Shown here: piece after piece, positions 1 to 12,000 of the stretch
Position numbering within the stretch: position 1 is the stretch's first letter
How the letters are laid out: the number at the start of each line of letters is the position of its first letter
Assembly: GCA_001642005.1 (NCBI GenBank)
Contig: LWCA01000343.1
Location: forward strand, 1-31,035
Direction: 5' to 3'
Length of the DNA: 31,035 bases
DNA from: Intoshia linei
Taxonomy: Eukaryota; Orthonectida; Rhopaluridae
Made by a program: the position numbers and the translations under genes
The notes under the pieces: generated by a model
The model's database searches: none
What the model was told of the DNA's origin: nothing
Seen by the model: only the letters and a program-made list of their open reading frames with translations

Positions 1-1139
1 AGGTGTCCAATCATTTAATTCCACAATGCATTCATATTTTAAATGGTATAAGTTTATTAAATTTTCAAAAAATTCGTATTTTTTATTTTTTAACTTTAAA
101 TAAACACCACATATCTAACAAAATGTGTTTTTTTTAAAATAATTACAATTCATTTTTATAATCAAAAATAAACAATAAATAAATAAAAGTATATTTAGTA
201 AATATCATAGGCAACATAATCCTATTATGTAAAAAAGATTAATGGAATTACTTCCGATTGCGAGGGGTATATTTGATACGAAGCATATCATAGTAATCGT
301 GAAAAAATAAGGATTATTAATATATAATTTTATCTGAGATCAATTTTTCAATGTCAGACAGTGTTATCACCCGGAAAAAACTGTAATTGAAATGTGGACT
401 TTATAAAATTCTAAGACTGGTAGTTATTCAAATAAAGTGTAACACACACAAACAAATATTGCGTAGCATATATAAGTAAGAATGGTTATTTCCTGTTTAT
501 TTGACATTTTTATTCAAATTAAATTCTATTGTACTATTAATTAAATTATTAAATATTTAATTGTAATAAAATTAGATTTAATGTATTTTCTTTTTTATAA
601 AAATTTCGTGACTAGCTACTTACAATAGTGTCTCAAAACCTGACCACTTTTATAAAAATTTTTTGTCTGGTGTAGCTATTATAATAAATTATTAAATACA
701 ATTACTATGATATGTATCAGGTACAATGTACTGAACTATATTAACGTGCTTAATTAAAAGAAATTTAATTAACCTACAAGTGACAACTGTAATTTATAAA
801 TTAATACCATAATAAACCCAATACTAATGTGGATCCTTTAATACCATTGCATAGAAACAAATTAAAAGTGTATAGTAATAATCCGTGTGAATTTTAAAAT
901 TTAAATAATGAAAAGTGAAATGAACTAAAATTGTTTCAATCAGCTAAATAAAAACTCATTTAAAAAAATTTAAAGAACAAACGGTACCGCATGATGAAAA
1001 GAATTTTTATATACTTTTTCTACTGATGTTGTAATTGTTATGGTACCTGATGCTATTTCTAATGAACTAGTATAATTAGCGATTCATTTATATGCATTTA
1101 TATAAATTTTCATTTTCATAAAAGAACGTGTACGTAATA
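1..1139. other. AT-rich flank, no gene recognised
   Basis: This stretch is AT-rich and full of stops in all frames, and I find no supported exon or RNA gene. A short patch near 240-300 is less AT-rich than its surroundings, but it matches no tRNA or spliceosomal RNA that I know. The last part presumably holds the promoter and 5' untranslated region of the gene that starts at 1140. Confidence 0.5.
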
Positions 1140-1958
1140 ATGAGAAGAAAAAGACACTCTCTGTCTATTCTGCAAAAAATGGAAATAATTAACATGATTG
1201 ACAGAGGTATGAAATATGCAGACATTGCCAGAAATTTTGATATACACAGGATGACTGTTCAAGGAATAAAAAACCGAAAAAAAGAAATTTTATCCTTAAA
1301 GAATTATGATCTTGATAAGAAGAGAATCACCCATAATCCCATAAGTTATTTAGAAAAGACTTTGTATGATTGGATTGTAAATGAAAAAAATCAAGGTAAA
1401 CGTATGACTAAAAAGGAAATTAAATCCAAGGCTTTACAATTATTATCTGAACATGGGCGAGGCATATACAGGTTGAATAAACTTTTATTGTTTAAATTTA
1501 AAAATCGTTTTTATTCAATGAACAGTAAAACAAAAGACTGCGAATCTGAAGAGATATCACTTCAAAATCTCAATGTTCATGAAATTATGACACAGTTGTT
1601 TCAACAAATTAAACTGGAAATTTCAACAAAATATATACCTACAAGTGATGATAATATATGTATGACAGAAGATGATGAAAATTTCAAAAAATGTACTTTA
1701 AAAATAAACAGGCCTTCTAATTTCGCAATGAAGTTGCGGAATTCTAGATCTAAAACTGCGAACGAAACAGAAATCCATGGGAATAGTAACCGAGAATCAG
1801 ACATTACCCAAATCTCATTATATAATGAAAAAAGTGTTGATCAGAATAGTATATTATATTATTTTTTAATTGTATGTTTATTAGCGACTCAACTTATGAA
1901 ACCTAAAACTATTTGGATGAAGATATATATGGAAAGCTCTAAGTCGAATTGTCTTTAA
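1140..1958 (+). CDS. Psq/CENP-B-type DNA-binding protein, probably pogo-transposase derived
   Basis: The reading frame encodes 272 residues. The start chosen is the ATG at 1140 in the context AATAATGAG; the frame is open a little further upstream, but only from a GTG. Residues 1-51 form a Psq/CENP-B N-terminal helix-turn-helix, with the pattern KMEIINMIDRG then IARNFDIHRMTVQGI. Residues 68-125 match the second CENP-B DNA-binding domain, with LEKTLYDWIVNEKNQGKRMT and a closing FKNRFY. The rest is acidic and polar. No DDE catalytic domain follows, so this is not an active transposase. It is either a domesticated CENP-B-like gene or the N-terminal stub of an old element. A 36-nt GT-AG segment at 1849-1884 keeps the frame and could be an intron. 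Alternatively, a donor at 1849 could join, in matching phase, to an acceptor before 2414. DNA binding is inferred from the domain family; the target is unknown. Confidence 0.6.
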   Translation: MRRKRHSLSILQKMEIINMIDRGMKYADIARNFDIHRMTVQGIKNRKKEILSLKNYDLDKKRITHNPISYLEKTLYDWIVNEKNQGKRMTKKEIKSKALQLLSEHGRGIYRLNKLLLFKFKNRFYSMNSKTKDCESEEISLQNLNVHEIMTQLFQQIKLEISTKYIPTSDDNICMTEDDENFKKCTLKINRPSNFAMKLRNSRSKTANETEIHGNSNRESDITQISLYNEKSVDQNSILYYFLIVCLLATQLMKPKTIWMKIYMESSKSNCL

Positions 1959-2436
1959 ATTCACCCAGACATTATCTTTTTGTTAATTTGATTACAAGTA
2001 TTTTTTTGATTTATTTTTACATGTACATTTTTAGATTTTTGTCAAAAATTATCAAACATTTTTCTCTACAATTTATATATTTGTACATAAAGTTTAATAA
2101 ATTTGATTCTATATTGTGTAGTATTTATCTCTGGTTTATTATTTAATTTTATATATTTACTGGTGAATATTTCAGATTCATTTTCGATTAGAGTTTCATT
2201 CCTAATTAATATTTTTTAATTTATTTCATTTATTCAGTACGATTCACTTTAATTAATAATCCTTACTTATATGCTGTAATTTAGCTACATTTTCAAGGCC
2301 AGAACCATAAATTCCACTACAAATAACATTCAAATGTATTTCAAAATTAACATTTTTGCTGACCTGGTAACAAATTATTAAATTGAAAATAAACTATTTC
2401 AAAATAAACTTAGAAACACTAATAAAAAATAAAGTT
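1959..2436. other. Gap between two small ORFs, possible intron
   Basis: No recognisable coding sequence. If the flanking reading frames belong to one gene, this stretch would be most of a 565-nt intron (1849-2413) with GT at its start and AG at its end. The phases agree: one base of the codon before the intron, two after. Confidence 0.3.
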
Positions 2437-2937
2437 ATGGATAGTGAAAAAGAAAGAGATGTAAAAACAGAAGAAATATTATGCGAAGAGCAGATTGACG
2501 ACATATGTAGTAATTCACAATCAGATTTGAAATTATTTACTGGTGAAACAATTCAAAAAAATTCTCTAATCCTAAAAATATTCCCAAACGAATTTTTTCA
2601 AGACAGCGACATGCTAATGGATAAAGACATATTAGAATCTGTATTGCCAGACAACAACTGCATGTTGGACAAAGAAATTCCTAGTTCTGACGATGAAGAT
2701 ATTCTATTATCTAGCATCTTATCCTACCACGAAACAGATCAACCGAAAGACATAGTAAATGTAAACACAATAATCGATAAATTTGCACAATGCCAAAAGG
2801 AGCAATTATCTTCTAGTTCTCAATTACAAATATCTGAAAGAATAATGTCATTAAAAAATCAAATGTACATTGCTAATAACTCTGAAAGATATGAAACAGC
2901 CAGAGCTAAACTTCTTTTATCATTGCTAAAAAAATGA
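2437..2937 (+). CDS. Acidic hypothetical protein, possibly the C-terminal exon of the preceding gene
   Basis: An uninterrupted frame from the ATG at 2437 encodes 166 residues; the frame is open upstream to 2383 without another ATG. I do not recognise the family. The first two thirds are acidic, with a Ser/Asp cluster PSSDDEDILLSS near residues 82-93. The C-terminus is a probable helix rich in Leu and Lys, ending in ARAKLLLSLLKK. It has no signal peptide or membrane segment. An acceptor AG at 2412-2413 allows joining to the CENP-B-like frame upstream, which would give that DNA-binding protein an acidic tail of the kind seen in CENP-B relatives. Only 159 bp separate its stop from the nidogen start codon. 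At this base composition, open frames of this length are rare by chance, so I think it is coding. Confidence 0.5.
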   Translation: MDSEKERDVKTEEILCEEQIDDICSNSQSDLKLFTGETIQKNSLILKIFPNEFFQDSDMLMDKDILESVLPDNNCMLDKEIPSSDDEDILLSSILSYHETDQPKDIVNVNTIIDKFAQCQKEQLSSSSQLQISERIMSLKNQMYIANNSERYETARAKLLLSLLKK

Positions 2938-3096
2938 ATTTGAAAGATGTATATTGTACATTACTTCTAATTAATCAAACTGGTTTGTTAATTCCTATTA
3001 ACTAACCTTTATTAATTGATTATAAGTTTAGCAATTAGCTTTTATCAAAGTAACTCATTTGTATCGAAAAATTTAAAATTATATATTTAAATTTTA

Positions 3097-6000
3097 ATGT
3101 TTGTTTTTTACTTGTTATTGGTTTGTTCTGTGAGAAGCTCACATCATTTTATTGATTCAAATGTCACATTTCAATTGTACGCAATTTCAAAGTATTTTTA
3201 TATTTTGTGTTTAGGTATCCTGAATGGTCAAAGGTTTCCTCTGTAAATCTAAATAATAGTGTTGATTCGCCTGCTTATCTTAATTATTGTTTTGATTTAA
3301 ATTATTTGAATTCTACCAAAAATAAAGTAAATTTATTAGAGTTGATGAAATATTAACACGTAATGAATACCCAACATGTAGAATGCGACCTAGATTAAAA
3401 AAATATTTTGTCAGTACTTCAAGTATAATTCAAAAATCAAACGGAATTTTTTTTACAAATTTTAAGTAAAATTTAAAGATGGTACCCAGTTTCAATTTTT
3501 AATTTAACTAGGTAATTGAGTTTTCATGGGAGTTTTTTTGACAAAAAACCTTAAATTATTTAAGTTTTTTAACGTTATTTCAAATAGATTTTTAGGGAAA
3601 GTTTGTATAATTTAACTAAAAATTGTGTTTTTTTGACAAAAAAATTTAAAATTACTTTTTTAACGTTATTTCGAATAAAATAATTGAAGATATTTTTGTG
3701 GCCAATTTGTATAATTTAACAAAAACTTGGGTTTTTATGGATATTTTTTATCAAAAAAAACTTAAAATTAGTTTTTAAGGGTATTTCCAATATAATAATT
3801 TAAAGTAGTTTTTTAAGGGACAATTGTATAATTTAACCAAACATTGGGGTTTTTATGGTTATTTTTTTGTCAAAAAAATGTTAAAATTAGTTTATTTATA
3901 GTTATTTCCAATAGAATAGTTTAAAGGGGACATTTATATAATTTAACTAAAAATTGTGTTTTTTTGACAAATAAATCTTAAAAGTACTTTTTTTAACGTT
4001 ATTTCCAATAGAATAATTAATGAGGCATTTAAGGTACATTTGTATAATTTTACAAATAATTGAGTTTTTATGGTTATTTTTCGGCAATTAAATATTAAAA
4101 TTAGTTTTTTATGGTTATTTCGATTAGAAGAATTTAAAAGGGTTTTTAGGGGACATTTGTATAATTTAACTAAAAATTGAGTTTTTATGGATATTTTTTG
4201 GCAATTATATATTAAAATGAGTTTTTTAATGTTATTTCAAATAGAACAATTTAAAGAGATTTTTATGAATATTTTTTGACAACAAAATCTTAAAATTAAT
4301 ATTTTTAAGGTTATTCGAATAGAAGAATTTAAGGAGGCTTTAGGGAACATTTGTATAATTTAACTAAAAATTGGGTTTTTATGGTTATATTTTGACAAAA
4401 AATCGTAAAATTAGTTTTTTAAAGGAAATTTTCATAATAACATAATTGAAACAAAAATGTATATTTCATGGATATTTTTATTGTTGATGTCAAAATCGTT
4501 TTTTACAATACAATTTATCAAAATTAATTTTTTGTTGGATTATTTCCAATAAAAATATTTCAAGGGATAAGGAAAATTGGTAAAACCACGTTTGGCTTTA
4601 ATAGTAATTAAAATTGTCACTGAAACTCAAATAACAATCGTATGGTACTACTGTGAACCAGTGGCGGATCTAGGATTTTCAGCTAGAGGGGCCAAATAAT
4701 TATTAGGGGCTAAACGCATATAATGTATTTAAATTGGAATTTTTTGTTATGTTTATTAAATATTACTATCTATAATTATAGATTAATTATAATTTATATT
4801 TTGTTCTAGTTTTCATTCTATAAAATTTTTCAACATTAAACATTCAACTGTTGAGTTGTTCAACTGCATCAAAATCGAAATTTTCTGCAAGATCTCTTTC
4901 GATTATGAACAACGTTAAGTCCGATAATTTAACTTAAACTGATGTTACTAGCATTAAAAATAATACATAAAATAATGATAAATTATCATTATATACGTAA
5001 AACATAAACGATGGGTCCTAGAATTTTTTTTTAATTTTTCACAATGTTAATACACGAATCAAAATATTTTAGGGCACATTTGGCCGCCCCTGTACCTAGA
5101 TGCGCTACTGATGTGGACCCTAACGTGTAAGTTAGAGTAGTATATCATAAGTAAGGATACGCAGGTAGCTACTGTGTCATATCTAAATAGAAATAAATAA
5201 TTTTCTTGCAATGCCATTATTTGGCTAGTCATGTTATGTATTTGTATTATATTATTATGTAGTATTGTTTACAATGCTTAAATGATATGGAAAAAAATTG
5301 CAATTATTTGGTCAATAAAAACAAAAACAATTTTACTTTTAGGTTTCTTTTTAATTAATATTGATGTATTCTCCAGCCCCAAATTAATTTGTATCTAATC
5401 TAATCATCAAATTGTAGAAACCCAACTTATCTAATCTTTAAAACAGCATTTTCAAAATGTTGTTCCATAACTAATAATGAAATAAACAGATTACACTTTC
5501 ATCTTCATAATTATAATCCTAAGATTTTTTTTTTTTTAATTCTGAAATACATTTTACTAACATTTATTTAGTGTAACATTGGCTAAAAGTTTGAACCGTG
5601 AACAAAATCTCGTTTCATATGACAACATTTGGATATTTTCAAGTTATAAAGTATATTTTTGTTAATATATAACAGGGGTCTGCAACCTTTTGCATCTCGT
5701 GGGCCACTTTCTATATCCAAAAATTATATGGGCCGCGTTTTTGTAAATGAAATTTATTTTAAAAATACAATTTTATACTCTCAGGGAAAAATCGACTCAA
5801 TTAAACCACAAAATAAAAATCCAATTTACCTCTCCTAAGGGAAATGTCCTTTTTTCCAACATTTTTTTAAAATCCTATTTTCCAAATAGTATTTTAATAT
5901 TTAATTTTAATTGAAAAAAAGGTGACCTACTTTTTTAATAACGGTTAAAAAAATATAAAATAAAATTATAATATTTTAAATTGTAGGTGCATTCTCATTT

Positions 6001-9000
6001 AGTATTTGGATATAAAGATTACATTGATCTAGTCTTTATATATACATTTAATGAAAATGTAACAAAATTTTCAGAAATTTTATGCCCTCAACTTTATATC
6101 AATTTGAAACCCATCGAAAAATGGGAATGTAGAAATGTACACAATTTATTGGAGTATATTTATATTTTTTTAATATACAATATTTTTTGCTTTAGACGAA
6201 ATTTTCTATTGAATCAAGAAATTGCAGTGAATTATAAAATTAAAAAATTTGAAAAAATTAATTTTGAAATTATTCGAAATGTGTACAATAATTTAATACT
6301 ATACGAAAAGATGAAGAATAATAATTCTGATAATAATATTGATTTATTAATGAAAGGTTAACTTTTAAAGTTGTATTTGAGTGCAGATTTTCTCTATATT
6401 TGTCGTAGCCAAACGCTTTTCATTTTTCTAATGTGGAAATAATTTATATATCAAAATTTTTCATTAACTTAAATATTTTTAATTGACCCACAACTCTATA
6501 GAGGCTTAAAAATAGATAAATTAAAAAATCCAACAAATTGGAATAATTACTAATTTTTACTTAATTAATTTTGGTAAAATTAATTTAGATTCACTTATTA
6601 CGAACGGGGAAATATATTACAATGATACCGTCATTGGAAAATTGAAACTACAGTTTGATGGAGCTAATATGCAATTAAATTCAACTATTTTAATGAAAAA
6701 CTCATTGCTACTATTTGTATATGATAATATTGAAAACTATTCAAAGATATCCTATTTTATTCGTTTGATACCTGCATTGATTTACAACACATTGTTGAAC
6801 AATAAAGTAAAAACATTATTGGGTTTCGTGTTTTTTGAGTCAGATGATTATGTTAAAAATTCTATTAATGGGACTATCGTAATTTACAGAAATAATGAAA
6901 CAATTTTCAATATGACTCAATCACTATACATGAAAAATGATAGCTTTGATTTACATGTTTCTTTTCAAGGAAATTTGTCTGCGTTTTCTTTCAATTATGA
7001 AAGTGTTGATTTAAATTATGTCAAAACTTTCAATACTTCAATTATTGATGAGGAAAAACAGTGTAAGCTTATAATTTAAAATTATAAATGTTGGTGATGC
7101 TAAATAGCGTACATTACAAAATGTACAAGTAATGACTGAATGTAGTATCGATGCTATAATCTTTAGATAAGGTTGTTAGTTTGATAACGTCTCTAATCTT
7201 TTTAAATAAATGTTTCTTTTTTTTATTTATTAATTAGTGATGTATTTGGTTAACAAACATGTTGGTCAATTTATGACTTAACTAATTGTATATACTGAGT
7301 ATGTATGTTGCATATGATCAAAATACATAAATTTAGTGAAGTTATAATTAATTTTATAACTTTTAAGATAGAAGGTACAAGTACAACCTTGTAGTTGAAA
7401 GTATTTTTTTAAATAAAATTTAAATTTATTAAAAATTACTTTAGACGTTAGCACTTTGAAAGCACACAAAATTTTCGACAAAGAAAAAAATGAAATGTTT
7501 GATGTTATAATTAATTATGTATCGAATTCTAATAACAATTTCACACATGTACGTCATGTGGGTAATAAAGTATTGACTCGTAACTTGTTTGAAACAAATA
7601 AACATACGACACATTGGAATGATGAAGTATTTTGTAATTGTTTTATTATTATAAACCAGGTTTTTAAATTAGCTGATTAGAGCTAGACCTGGTTAACCAG
7701 CGATACTAAAAAATTGATTTAAGCTTACTTATAGTAGGGACAGATTAAGCGGGCTCATTTTGGTAAAGTTGATCCGCTTTTAGCAACAGGTCTTTTTTAT
7801 TTTGAAAAATCCCTACTTATATAAAGTAAAATAATTAAAAATGTATGTTTGTTTATTTGTTCCAGTTTATTTAAGAAAGTAAGGGGATTCAAGTTTTACA
7901 AATTCCATATTCTTATAACCGTTTGTCCAGAGTGTTGTTTAACGAAAATTTGAATTTCAGAAATTGAGTCCTTCAAGGTTAACAACCTTAATTGTCTTTT
8001 GTTTTTAAATTCAAATTCGTCCTAGAATTATAAAAATTACACATTATAATGCCAAGTTTAAATTCATCAATATTATGATAATTTTCAATTTTAAAATCTT
8101 ATATCTTCACCGCCAAAACCACAAATTACCCTTTTTTTAAATGAAAACAGTCCAAGAATTTCAAAAAAATTACGGATGATACGATTATATCCAGTTAACA
8201 CACACAAATAATTTCAATCTGATGAAGTGACGTCTTCATGGTCAAAAAAGCACTTTAATATTCATTTTTTTTTACTTCAAAACTATTTTATAAAAACAAA
8301 AAATTTAAAATAATTAACGGTCGTACAATTAAAAAAGATTATTCTGATAGAGCTGATTCATTTGATATAAATACAAAATTTTAACCCAGAAATCTACGCA
8401 TTCCCGGTGAAAAATAATATTTAATAGTTTATCAACCAATATTTTTCGAATTTGGATTAAAATTAAAAATAAAAAAGTAAATAAACTTCCTACAATTTCA
8501 AAAAAAATGTGCAGGAACGTCTACACATTTCCAATAAAAAAGTATGAGTGAAAATCTATATGAATGCTTCATTCGGATTTTTTTTCATTGCTACGCAATT
8601 TTTCATTTTCAAAACATTTTGTTTAAAATTTTATCAGGTTTGGTAAAATCGGATTTTTCCCTAAGGGTTTGAAATTGTATTTTTTATTAAATTTTATTAA
8701 TGGTGGATAAAAGTGGCATTTTTGAAATAATAATGTAGCGATCGTCTAGGCTTTGTCATAAAATTCAAACACCTAACAACTCTGTTCAGGTGTGGTTACA
8801 CTGTGGTATCGTCTTGGTGGTTCGGCTCTGTTCATTGTAACCATTTCATTAAATTTAAATTTTTTATTTACACATTATTATTAGAAGCGCTTACTTATGT
8901 TTTGAATTTTGAAAAAAGTGGTCCACTTTTCACAACTGGTTCATGGGTCACTTCGTCTTTCGCTAGTGTACTATAATTTGGAAAACATACTGAATTACAT

Positions 9001-12000
9001 TTCAATCTTACCATTCCAAAAATATAAATATTCATGGTCCTCTGGTACGGCACTTATAATTGTATTAAAAAATTCATAGTCCATGTGAACCGCTTTGGTA
9101 TCCTCTAGTAACGATCTGTTCCGGAACGTGTATTTTAAAATTCTAAGACTCTTTTAATTAAAAAAAAAGAAGAGGTAATTTGTGGTTTTGGTTATGTTGT
9201 GCAACTGCTAATTTTTGAATGTGAAGCTTAATTTTTTACTTTGCATTCACAGTGGAAGACTTATAAATGTAGCTGGCTTTTTTTATTATTATTTTTTTTA
9301 TTGATTAGAATAAAATGATTTTTAGTATCACATCAAAATTTGAAGGATATCAAGTGTGAAAATGAAAATTTTATTTCGTGTCCGAGATTATACAAAAAAT
9401 ATAAAATTTGTAAGTTTGAACTGAAAGGTTGCGTCAAGCAATGTCGAAATGGTGTAGCAAGCAATAGTCTAGGATTTTGTAAGGGTAATATATTGCTGTT
9501 ACTAAATTTATATAAGATTTTTTTAAATCACGTTAATTAATTAGTTAATCAAAATTACTAATCTTAGATAACTTCTTGCAACCATGTCAAAACTTTCCCC
9601 AGTTAATAGCTGTTCAATATGTTTTATTTTTGTAATGTCAATTTAATAAAATATACATTTTGAGATGAATGTATAAATAATTTGGGTTAGTAGCTAAACT
9701 TTACAATTGGCGGACAAAAATAAAAATTTAAAAAGATTTGAGTTTTTTGAAACGTGGTATTAGTGCCAAATTTTCCATTTTCATTTCAGTAAACGATACT
9801 AATTGGAATGAATAATTGACATAAATTTATTTTAATTTTAAACATTAATCAAATAATACAATTTTACATAAAAATAAAAGAAATCACATTGATAAATTTT
9901 CTGTACTGATAATGAGGTCTGCTAAATTTTTGGATTTAATGACCAAATTCTTTTCATTGGCCAAATGTAAGAGGCAAACTAATGCCACAGGCATAGAAAC
10001 ATTGTCTTTCATGGTTGAAGGTAGATTGGATTTTACATCTGACATGACATTGGAAAATAAAATATCTTTTTTTACAGTTTCAGTTTCTTGTAATGTTTGG
10101 TTAGACTGGTTAGTTATGTCTAGTAGAGCCACATCAAAATCAAGGTTGCGCCACATGAGTTTTTTAACAAGTTTGACATTAACAATTTTGGCTTGTCTAG
10201 AATAAGCAACTTGCAATTTTTCCAATTTAAGAGGTTCCTTAATTTGATTATCATTTCCTTCTTCAAAATTTATATCCAGAGTTTCAGGGTCAGATTCAAC
10301 TAAAGTGATGTCAGCATCAAAACCACCGCATTCTACAGAATCGTCGTCATCAATAGCTAGTGAGTTGCTTGGAACATCCTGGGAATCTGTGTCTGACTTT
10401 TTTTTACATTCTTTGAGAGCACCAAGAAACGATTCATTTTTGATAAGATTGACAGTTAAAAACGACACTACATTGGGGTACCATGGTTTAAGAAATTCAT
10501 GTCCCAATAGCAATTTTGTAGATTTTGGATTGTTTGAAATTTTTGAATTTGAACTATCTAAACTTTGAGCAACATTATTTTTAATATTAAAACACTTTTG
10601 TTTCTTGGTAAGTCTATTTTTACGCTTGGAAATAAAAAGAGATTTGGTAGCTTTGGATTGTAAAATACTGGGTAATGTTTTGTTGGAATTTCGTAAAGTA
10701 TATTTAGCTGGTCCATTAATCAAGACTGTAAATTTTTCAATTTTAGATTTATCGGTGATTGTGGTAGCGATTAGATTCATAATACCTTCATTGTTTTGAA
10801 AATCGTTGTAAAATGACTGCAAACCAGTATTATCAAACATGTTTGTATGGTTAAGAATTGGAGATTCACATTCATTGTTACATATTTCAGTTACGGATGC
10901 ATCATCAACTGAATCTTCATGAAATGATTCAATCTGATGTTGTTCTGCGTCAATGGTTTGTAGTGGTTGAGAAAATGTAAAATTATGAAAATAAATACAA
11001 ATTGGTACATTTACTGCATTTGCCGAAAATTGAGAGATATTTGAGAGAATCGTGGAATTGTCTATAATCAAATGAAAATCATGTTGAGACGGTTTCATTG
11101 AATTGGTACAATCAACAATTTTACGATCACAACTTTTAATCATGGTGGAAAGGGTACTATCAGAATACATACACTGAATCATTGATTTTAAAGATAGTTT
11201 TTCAACGTCGTACATTGACGAAATTTTTTGATGGAATGGGTTGATTTCTATAGTCTCTCCTCGTGAATTTGTTATGCTTTTTAAATTTAATTCAATGGGA
11301 GCATTTTTTCTGTGGCTATTTTTTTTTTTTTTGGTTTGAGTGTTTAAGATGTCACCCACAGATTCGTCGTTATTGGTGTCAATTTTATCTGAAGGTTTAC
11401 CGAGACCGCCCAAAACTTTATAGGAATCGTTATATACTGCATCAACTCTACCAGCATATATTTTGGCGCTTGCGTCAATGGTTGTTCCAGCTTTTTTAAA
11501 GTCAGTTACAGTGTTTTGTTTGTTTACTAAATTTGACAAAGAATTTATAAGATGAAGTCCAAATGCATTTCGAGAATTAATTTTATTTTCGGCGCTCAGT
11601 TTTATACAACTTGCGTAATGTTCAGTGACTTGGATTTGGCTCAGTTTTCCTAATGGGTTTTCAAAGACTGCATCATTTGTAGGTTCAGTTAATTCCCTAT
11701 TTTCCAATTTAAATGACTCGGTAATCATGGATTTACGTCTTAATGTCTTTATTTCAATGTTATCATCGTTGATTACCAAATTTGTATCAGTACCGTTACA
11801 ATTTTGGATTGAGTCTCTTTCCACTGTTTGGTTTAGATGGGATATTTGTGAAAAGTTTAAATTTTCTCTTTTTATGTCGGTAAATTCTGGTTTTATGTCG
11901 TTCATTAGGGTTGAATTTAGTTTTCTTGATTTAGAAGTTGATTGTGATTCGAAATTTGTTATTTCAGAGTTTCTTTTCATTTCGCGCCAATATAATTGAT

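Noticed and set aside
240-300. Less AT-rich patch suggestive of a small RNA
   Set aside because: No match to known small RNA signatures and no convincing fold by eye.
1949-2146. 65-codon hydrophobic frame after the CENP-B-like ORF
   Set aside because: Low complexity, rich in Phe, Tyr and Ile from AT-rich DNA, with no splice support; treated as non-coding.
3177-3214. Alternative 23-nt nidogen intron 1 using a donor at 3192
   Set aside because: The 38-nt version (donor GTACGC at 3177) gives a continuous LYPEW start like other nidogens and fits the local intron size; 23 nt would be too short for known animal splicing.
11625-11999. 124-codon plus-strand frame opposite the CAP-H start
   Set aside because: It is antisense to a recognised gene; codon content mirrors the other strand and no domain is seen.
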